Assembly: GCA_025356615.1 (NCBI GenBank)
Contig: JANXSH010000388.1
Coordinates: forward strand, 1-11,546
Reading direction: 5' to 3'
Source of the DNA: Planctomycetia bacterium
GTDB taxonomy: Bacteria > Planctomycetota > Planctomycetia > Gemmatales > Gemmataceae
Length of the DNA stretch: 11,546 nucleotides
Below are positions 6,891 through 11,546 of this stretch, in pieces. The position numbers and the translations under genes are program-made. Numbering within the stretch: the stretch's first letter is position 1; each line of letters opens with the position of its first letter. Below the pieces are notes generated by a model. That model saw only the letters and a program-made list of their open reading frames with translations, did not search any database and was not told where the DNA came from.

Positions 6891-7950
6891 CTGTATACAT
6901 CGCCTCGTAAGCCGCCATCATTCCACGGATGTCGAATCGTTCCTCGACCCGGAGGCGGCCGGCGAATCCCATTCTCTCACGAAGTTTTGGCTCGTGCCAC
7001 AATCTTATTACTTCGGAAGCCATCGCGTTAGGGTCAGAGTGGGGAACGAGTAAGCCGGTGACGCCGTCCGCCACGACTTCGGGGTTTCCCCCGACGTTCG
7101 TCGCCACGATCGGCAAGCCTCGCGCGCTTGCCTCGAGGAGCGTCAGCGAGATGCCTTCGGTGAGGGAAGACAGGATGAACAGCCTCGCCCGTGCCAGGAG
7201 CGAAGGGACATCGCGGACGATCCCGAGGAAGCGAACGGCATCGCCGAGGTTCGACTCCGAGGCCAACCGATGCAGCGCCTCGTTGCACGGGCCATCGCCC
7301 GCGATTTCGAGGCGGAAGTCGGGGCACTTCGCGACGACGATCGGCACCGCGCGCAAGAGGGTATCGATGCTCTTCTCGGGCGAGAGCCGGGCGACGAGGA
7401 CTGCTGGCCCATCGGGCACCGACCCGGAGTAGGCGAATCGCGTTAGGTCGATGCCGTTGAGCTGGACGCGAACCTTGCGGAGAGAGATCCCCTGTCGGAT
7501 GGCCCATTTCGCGCTATCATCGCTGATGCAGACGAAGCGATCGTCGAACGAACTGACGAGGCGGATGAGCCAGCGCTGCCGGGCGCTGAGGCGCGTGCCC
7601 TGATTGTGCCGGGTGTGGATGACGCGAGCGCCGCTGAGCTTGCCGGCGGGAGCGCCGTAGATGTTGGGCCGATCGTCGTGGGTGTGGACGACATCGGCAC
7701 GGAGGCGGCGGAACAGCCGGGCGAGCCGGAGGACGATCCCAGGACGCAATCCCTCGGGAGCCTCCAGGGCCGTGACCGGCCAGCCGCACGCCTCGATGTC
7801 CTCGGCGAGGGAGCCGCGCGTCGTGAGGGAGACGACATGGAGGCGGAACCGGGAACGGTCGGCGTGGCGGGCCATCTCGACGAGCAACTTCTCCTGGCCC
7901 CCGACCTCGAGGCCGAGCGTGACGTGGACGACGTTCAGCGGTCGGCTCAT
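6886..7950 (-). CDS. Family 4 glycosyltransferase (GT-B fold), first in series
   Basis: A 354-residue predicted sugar transferase acting at the cytoplasmic membrane face. The N-terminal domain starts LNVVHVTLGLEVGGQEK (5-21), with the glycine loop of GT4 enzymes, and has VVHTHDDRPNIYG (87-99) and HTRHNQG (112-118). The donor domain shows NGID (165-168), ARLSPEKS (187-194), GDGP (218-221) and a full E-x7-E motif (E265 and E273 in TEGISLTLLEA), followed by GGNPEVV. Length is typical for a compact GT4. The start at 7950 forms an ATGA overlap with the acyltransferase stop and has GGAG five bases ahead. The TAA stop lies in the decayed edge of the heptamer array, but the C-terminus (YEAMYTG) looks like a normal GT4 end, so I do not think the array has truncated it. 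Confidence 0.92.
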   Translation of the reverse strand: MSRPLNVVHVTLGLEVGGQEKLLVEMARHADRSRFRLHVVSLTTRGSLAEDIEACGWPVTALEAPEGLRPGIVLRLARLFRRLRADVVHTHDDRPNIYGAPAGKLSGARVIHTRHNQGTRLSARQRWLIRLVSSFDDRFVCISDDSAKWAIRQGISLRKVRVQLNGIDLTRFAYSGSVPDGPAVLVARLSPEKSIDTLLRAVPIVVAKCPDFRLEIAGDGPCNEALHRLASESNLGDAVRFLGIVRDVPSLLARARLFILSSLTEGISLTLLEASARGLPIVATNVGGNPEVVADGVTGLLVPHSDPNAMASEVIRLWHEPKLRERMGFAGRLRVEERFDIRGMMAAYEAMYTG

Positions 7951-8714
7951 GCCCCCTCCCCCGCCGGCACGGGGGGCGGCACGAGGTTCGTGAGAGTGTC
8001 TGCGGCGTCCCGCGGAGTCGAGTGCTCGACGATCCGCGCCGGGTTGCCCGCGACGACGACATCCGGCGGCACGTTCCGCGTGACCACCGCCCCAGCCCCG
8101 ATGATGGATCGGTCGCCCACCTCGACCCCCTTGAGGATGATGACGTTCGTGCCGATCCAGACATCGTTGCCGATCACGATGGGGCGGATGCTCTCCGGCG
8201 GGGTCGGGTCACCCGCGCGTCGGCGCTCGGCATCGACGGGGTGGCCGTCGTAGTCGCTGAGTTGCACTCCCGAGGCGAGCAGGCAGTCGTTGCCGATGCG
8301 GATCGAGTCGGACACGGAGAAGCCGACGCCGTGGCCGATGAAGGTGTGGTTGCCGACCACGATTTCGGGCAAGCGACTGCCGCGATTGCCGAAGACGAAA
8401 CTAGGCTTGCCGCCGAAGACGACATCGTCGCCGAGCGTGATCCGCCCCGCGCCGATGATGAACGGCATGTGTTCCATGCGGAAGCCGGTGCCGATTCGGA
8501 AGCACTGGCTCCGAAAGAGCGGTTCGGACCAAAAGAACCGCGTCAGGGTAGCGAACAGCCCGCGAGAGAAGACGTGGACCCCGTAGAGGAAGCCGAACAA
8601 CAGCCGCAGGATGCCGACGACGGGGATGTGGAAGCGAAGGACGCGGAGGACGAACGCTTTGAGACCGCTCCAGAATGGCCCCTCGCCGCGGCGCAGCTTG
8701 ACCATCAGGTTCAT
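7947..8714 (-). CDS. Hexapeptide-repeat (left-handed beta-helix) acyltransferase
   Basis: Probably adds an acetyl or similar acyl group from CoA to a sugar of the polysaccharide repeat unit. The 255-residue protein has a hydrophobic, basic N-terminal part (about 14-62) that may bind the membrane, then isoleucine/valine-rich hexapeptide turns from about 86 to 215: FIIGAG, ITLGDD, IVVGNH, IRIGND, IVIGNDVWIGTN and VEVGDRSIIGAGAVVT. H158 in SDYDGH is the candidate catalytic histidine, and VVAGNPARIV (220-229) is the standard end of these folds. The frame is open back to 8783, but that ATG lies within the inverted-repeat element; the ATG at 8714 has GGGGGGAG six bases ahead and is preferred. Its C-terminal tail is Pro/Ala-rich. 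It leads the downstream GT genes through a 4-bp overlap. Substrate is not predictable. Confidence 0.9.
   Translation of the reverse strand: MNLMVKLRRGEGPFWSGLKAFVLRVLRFHIPVVGILRLLFGFLYGVHVFSRGLFATLTRFFWSEPLFRSQCFRIGTGFRMEHMPFIIGAGRITLGDDVVFGGKPSFVFGNRGSRLPEIVVGNHTFIGHGVGFSVSDSIRIGNDCLLASGVQLSDYDGHPVDAERRRAGDPTPPESIRPIVIGNDVWIGTNVIILKGVEVGDRSIIGAGAVVTRNVPPDVVVAGNPARIVEHSTPRDAADTLTNLVPPPVPAGEGA
7956..7959 (-). promoter_or_regulatory. Shine-Dalgarno site for the first GT4
   Basis: Minus-strand GGAG five bases before the ATG at 7950, inside a purine run within the last codons of the acyltransferase gene. It agrees with the ATGA overlap and supports translational coupling. Confidence 0.55.
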
Positions 8715-8720
8715 GGGTAA

Positions 8721-8728
8721 CTCCCCCC
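8721..8728 (-). promoter_or_regulatory. Shine-Dalgarno site deciding the acyltransferase start
   Basis: Minus-strand GGGGGGAG ends six bases before the ATG at 8714. This is the best Shine-Dalgarno site in the window. It argues against the longer frame starting at 8783 inside the repeat element. Confidence 0.7.
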
Positions 8729-8780
8729 GGTCGAGCCGGAAGCGGTGGCAATCGTGTGTAGACAGAGGGGCCACTTCGCG

Positions 8781-8964
8781 CACCCCGGATTGCGCTGCGC
8801 TCCATCCGGGGCTACATTTCTGCCACCCCTACCGGGGTTCAGTTGGCATAGCCTGACCGCTGCGGAGTCGAAGCCAATCAGCCCGAGGTGACGCCTGGAC
8901 TCCTGAACCCCGTTAGGGGTGACAGAAATGTAGCCCCGGATGGAGCGCAGCGCAATCCGGGGTG
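8781..8964. repeat. 184-bp inverted-repeat element with REP-like palindromic arms
   Basis: Arms at 8781-8842 and 8903-8964 are reverse complements at 60 of 62 positions and are separated by a 60-bp spacer. Each arm has two inner palindromes. The first pairs ccccggat with atccgggg (8783-8790 with 8804-8811; 8934-8941 with 8955-8962) around a tgcgctgcgc core. The second is acccc-tacc-ggggt (8825-8838), or acccc-gtta-ggggt in the right arm (8907-8920). The spacer can pair ttggc (8843-8847) with gccaa (8873-8877). No open frame of its own and no clear target-site duplication are seen. It occupies the 280-bp gap between the flippase and acyltransferase genes. The arms look like REP-type repeats in opposite orientation, as in a BIME or a small non-autonomous element; that reading is inference. 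Confidence 0.92.
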
Positions 8965-8994
8965 GGGAGACCGGAAGATAAGACCGGATCGTCA

Positions 8995-10704
8995 TCATCC
9001 CTGCACCACCTCCACCGTCTTCGGGGGCTTGCTGCGGATCTCGCGCACCAGCGAGCGGAGGTCCGCCAGAACCGTATTCCTCGCCACCAGCATCAGCACA
9101 CCGGCGTAGACAGCCCCGCCCACCACCGCGCTGAGGACGAGCCGCAATAAGAGTCGGGTCTGGATGTCGCCGACCGAGTGGGTGGCTGACGTAAACGCGG
9201 GTAGCGCCGCGCGCAGGGCGTACACGGCGATCACCATGCAGGCGGCTGCCAGGACGACGGGCATCTGAGGCCGGGCGAGGTCGAGAACTCCGATCCCGGT
9301 GACGCGGCGCGTCCAGGCGACCAGGCCGACGATGACGAGGGGATACAGGAGGAGCCAGGCGAGGCAGACGCCGACGAGTTCGCCTTGGTCGGGGCCGATG
9401 CGGGAGACGAGCGGGGCGAGGGAAGCGTGGATCGCGGGATACACATCGCCGAGCCAGGTCATGAACTCGCCGATCCTGCCCCCCAGGATCGCCCCGAAGT
9501 ACGTCGCGGGGGGGAAGAGCAGGGCACAGGTCGCCGAGTAGCGTAGTGTGATGTCGGGCCGACCGATCGCGTCGAACAGCGGCGGGAGCGACGCGGCGTA
9601 GATCATCAGCACGCCGACGACGGCGAGCAGCTGGAAGAGCAGGACGGCGGGCATCCACTTCTCGCCGAGGACGAGTCGGAACGCCTCAGGGGCGACGACC
9701 GCCATCCCGACCAGGACCGGGACGCCCAGGAAGCCGAGCATGACCGAGAGGCGGAGATACCAGTTGCGCAACCGCTCCCGGTCGTCACGAAGGCGACAAT
9801 AGAGGGGGTAGGCCACCTGATTGGTGCCGACGGTCAACTTCTGCATGGGCATCGAGACGATCTGGAAGGCCAGCATGAAGTACCCCAGCGTCTCCTTGCC
9901 CACGATCTTGCCGAGGATGGCGAAACTACTGTTAGTGTAGAAGAAGAGCAGAATGCTGCTGAAACTGACGTTCATGCCGAAGCGGACGAGTTCGCCGTGC
10001 CGCCACGGGGTCAGCGTCACGCGCGGAGTCCATTTCGTGGCGAGGTAGAGGCCCACGGTCTCGAGGAGCCGCCCCAGCACCGCGCCGACGACGAGCGACC
10101 AGTAGCCGAAGCCCAGGAGTGCCAGGCCGAGGACCGTGGCCGACTGGGACACGGAGAAGAACACGTGGATCGCCGCCTGCCGCTCCATCTTCAAGTCGCG
10201 GTCGAGCAAGGCGAAGGCGACGGAGCGGAACGGGCCTAACAGGAGCATGAGTGCCAGGATCGGCAGCATCACGCTCAACTCGGGCATGTTGTAATAGTCG
10301 GCCCAGAACCCTGCCGTCATGAAGAGCAGGGCGTAGAGCGTCGTCGCGAGGACGAGGTTGAGCGTGAACGCGGCGGCGAGGTCGTCCGGCGTCAGCTCCT
10401 CCTTCTGGATCAGCGCCCGCCCCACGCCCGCCTCGGCGAGCATGTCGGCGAGGCAGATGAAGAAGACGCCGATGCCCATGACGCCGTAGTCGCCGGGGGT
10501 CAGGAGGCGGGCGACGACGAGCGTCACGGCGGAGAGCAAGACTTGGACGAGCAGCCGCGCCCCCATCAGCACGGCCCCGCCGCGCACGGCCCTGCCGGCC
10601 AGCCGCTGCGACGCTTCTTTGCGTTCGTCGGCGTCGAGGAGGGCGGGCTGTTGATCGGAGAAAGACGTACTCATGACGGACCCGAAGGTCGAACCCCTCA
10701 TCAT
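8995..10704 (-). CDS. Wzx-type polysaccharide flippase (MOP superfamily, WzxC/TuaB-like)
   Basis: Multi-pass inner-membrane protein expected to flip the lipid-linked repeat unit to the outer face. The 569-residue product shows the family signatures ARLLTPGDYGVMGI (65-78), LAEAGVGRALIQKEEL (89-104), TLNLVLATTLYALLF (114-128) and LVLGEKWMPA (344-353), with about 12 to 14 hydrophobic segments across residues 45-545. It is longer than many members (roughly 480-500). Part of the excess is a stretch (about 411-442) between two membrane segments: a hydrophobic-amphipathic piece ending SRIGPDQGE. The C-terminal tail after 545 is polar. The start at 10704 makes an ATGA overlap with the upstream stop; ATGs at 10701 and 10674 are alternatives, and none has a good Shine-Dalgarno site. 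The inverted-repeat element follows its stop. Confidence 0.9.
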   Translation of the reverse strand: MMRGSTFGSVMSTSFSDQQPALLDADERKEASQRLAGRAVRGGAVLMGARLLVQVLLSAVTLVVARLLTPGDYGVMGIGVFFICLADMLAEAGVGRALIQKEELTPDDLAAAFTLNLVLATTLYALLFMTAGFWADYYNMPELSVMLPILALMLLLGPFRSVAFALLDRDLKMERQAAIHVFFSVSQSATVLGLALLGFGYWSLVVGAVLGRLLETVGLYLATKWTPRVTLTPWRHGELVRFGMNVSFSSILLFFYTNSSFAILGKIVGKETLGYFMLAFQIVSMPMQKLTVGTNQVAYPLYCRLRDDRERLRNWYLRLSVMLGFLGVPVLVGMAVVAPEAFRLVLGEKWMPAVLLFQLLAVVGVLMIYAASLPPLFDAIGRPDITLRYSATCALLFPPATYFGAILGGRIGEFMTWLGDVYPAIHASLAPLVSRIGPDQGELVGVCLAWLLLYPLVIVGLVAWTRRVTGIGVLDLARPQMPVVLAAACMVIAVYALRAALPAFTSATHSVGDIQTRLLLRLVLSAVVGGAVYAGVLMLVARNTVLADLRSLVREIRSKPPKTVEVVQG

Positions 10705-11546
10705 GCGGAAAAGGTGGCGCGGACGAACAGATACAACGCCACGAAGACAAGCCCGGCGAGGACCGCGAGCCGAAACAACAACTCGAGTCCGAACCGCTGG
10801 ACGACTCGCGGCGGGTTCGTCGCAGACATCGCGAGGAACGCCGCAGCGAGGCCGAATATGGTGTAGGTCGAAACCAGGATGTTGAGGCTAAGGGTGAACA
10901 TGCCCGCGCAGTAGGCCGTCACCGCGCCCGCGACATACGGGTGGTAGTGCCGCAACGTCGGGTCGATGAACACCGGGGTGATGGGGAGGAGCCGACCGGG
11001 GTCGCGGCGCGGGAGGGTCAGGCGGTAGAGTCCGAGGACCGAGAGGAAGGCTGCCCCAATGAACAGCGTCGCGCCGAAGAACCCCAGCTCGGCGAAAGAC
11101 TGCAAGTAAGCGTTGTGCGCGAGCAGCTTGGGGAGGTTGTCCTTTTGGGCCTTGAACTGATCGAGACCGACACCCAGCATGGGGTGTGAGCGGAACATCT
11201 CGAGACCGAGGCTCCAGAGCTGGATGCGCTCCGAGGCGGTGTTCGTCTGGGCCGAGAGGGCCGTTTGTCGGCCCCCGAGTGTGAAGAGGAGGAGCGGGAA
11301 GCCGAGCGTTCCCAAGGCGATGGCTCGCCCCCAACCGAAGCGAAGGCGGATGAACACGCCCACCCCCGCCATCAGCGCGAGGAGGCCGCCGCGCGACTGC
11401 GTCAACGCGAAGCCGACAGCGAGCAGCGCGCCGGGGGCCAGCCACAAGACGCGCGGAGAGCCTGACCGCGAGTCGGTGAGCAAGCCGAGTGTCAGGATCA
11501 ACATGGTCACGAGGATCGTGCAGAGGTCGTTGGGGTCGCCGAACAG
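10701..11546 (-). CDS. O-antigen ligase/polymerase-like membrane protein (Wzy_C family), N-terminus outside window
   Basis: Predicted integral membrane glycosyltransferase that polymerises repeat units or attaches glycan to an acceptor on the outer face of the inner membrane. Only the last 281 residues are present. The frame stays open to the window edge and begins FGDPNDL, matching the conserved F-x-D/N-P-N stretch inside this family, so the GTG at 11510 is internal and not a start. Further hallmarks are TQSRGGLLALMAG (49-61 of the visible part), ERIQLWSLGLEMFRSHPMLGVGLDQF (from 106), the essential-type LLAHNAYLQSFAELG (141-155) and several hydrophobic helices. The family does not by sequence alone separate ligases from Wzy polymerases; presence beside a flippase favours a polymerase. 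The stop overlaps the flippase start by 4 bp. Confidence 0.88.
   Translation of the reverse strand: MFGDPNDLCTILVTMLILTLGLLTDSRSGSPRVLWLAPGALLAVGFALTQSRGGLLALMAGVGVFIRLRFGWGRAIALGTLGFPLLLFTLGGRQTALSAQTNTASERIQLWSLGLEMFRSHPMLGVGLDQFKAQKDNLPKLLAHNAYLQSFAELGFFGATLFIGAAFLSVLGLYRLTLPRRDPGRLLPITPVFIDPTLRHYHPYVAGAVTAYCAGMFTLSLNILVSTYTIFGLAAAFLAMSATNPPRVVQRFGLELLFRLAVLAGLVFVALYLFVRATFSA

Noticed and set aside
8781..8964. Insertion sequence remnant with transposase
   Set aside because: The interior is only 60 bp with no coding frame, and no target-site duplication is visible. It is at most a non-autonomous element.
8968..8988. Direct repeat agaccgga (8968-8975 and 8981-8988) beside the palindromic element
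   Set aside because: Eight bases 13 apart could be an operator or part of a target-site footprint, but there is no matching copy on the other side of the element and chance is a sufficient explanation.
8711..9658. 315-codon minus-strand frame across the flippase end and the repeat element
   Set aside because: Out of frame with the flippase, Arg/Pro-rich, and it runs through both arms of the inverted repeat.

Overview
This is a GC-rich bacterial window holding one plus-strand gene, treY (malto-oligosyltrehalose synthase, 184-3012), and seven minus-strand genes (3088-11546) that look like part of a Wzx/Wzy-type polysaccharide (exopolysaccharide or O-antigen-like) cluster. The organism is not named by any gene. 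High GC, a periodic 'cacagatg' motif, a long heptamer array and REP-like palindromes remind me of Planctomycetota, but this is an inference of modest strength.

Layout, left to right. 1-183 is non-coding, with a short 10-bp periodic repeat and a weak promoter candidate ahead of treY. treY converges on the polysaccharide cluster across a 75-bp gap holding two small hairpins. Read in its own direction (right to left), the cluster encodes: an O-antigen ligase/polymerase-like protein cut by the window edge (11546-10701); a Wzx-type flippase (10704-8995); a hexapeptide-repeat acyltransferase (8714-7947); a GT4 glycosyltransferase (7950-6886); a second GT4 (6723-5470); a third GT4 (5473-4316); and a membrane-anchored GT2 glycosyltransferase (4329-3088). 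Three junctions are ATGA 4-bp overlaps (10701-10704, 7947-7950, 5470-5473) and one is a 14-bp overlap (4316-4329), so the genes are packed as a co-transcribed, translationally coupled series.

The tight packing is broken at two places, and both hold striking non-coding repeats. Between flippase and acyltransferase (8715-8994) lies a 184-bp inverted repeat with two 62-bp arms that match at 60 of 62 positions; each arm contains two smaller palindromes. Between the first and second GT4 (6724-6885) lies an array of eleven 7-bp units that starts directly after a stop codon and is preceded by degenerate units in inverse orientation.

Working model: the GT2 and GT4 enzymes assemble a lipid-linked oligosaccharide at the inner face of the cytoplasmic membrane, the acyltransferase decorates it, the flippase turns it over and the ligase/polymerase-like protein joins units on the outer face. 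The initiating phosphoglycosyl transferase, chain-length regulator and export pore are not in this window. treY belongs to a separate pathway (glucan to trehalose), and I see no functional link beyond proximity. I found no tRNA, rRNA, CRISPR array, transposase or recognisable defence system. The most unusual material here is the pair of intergenic repeat elements.
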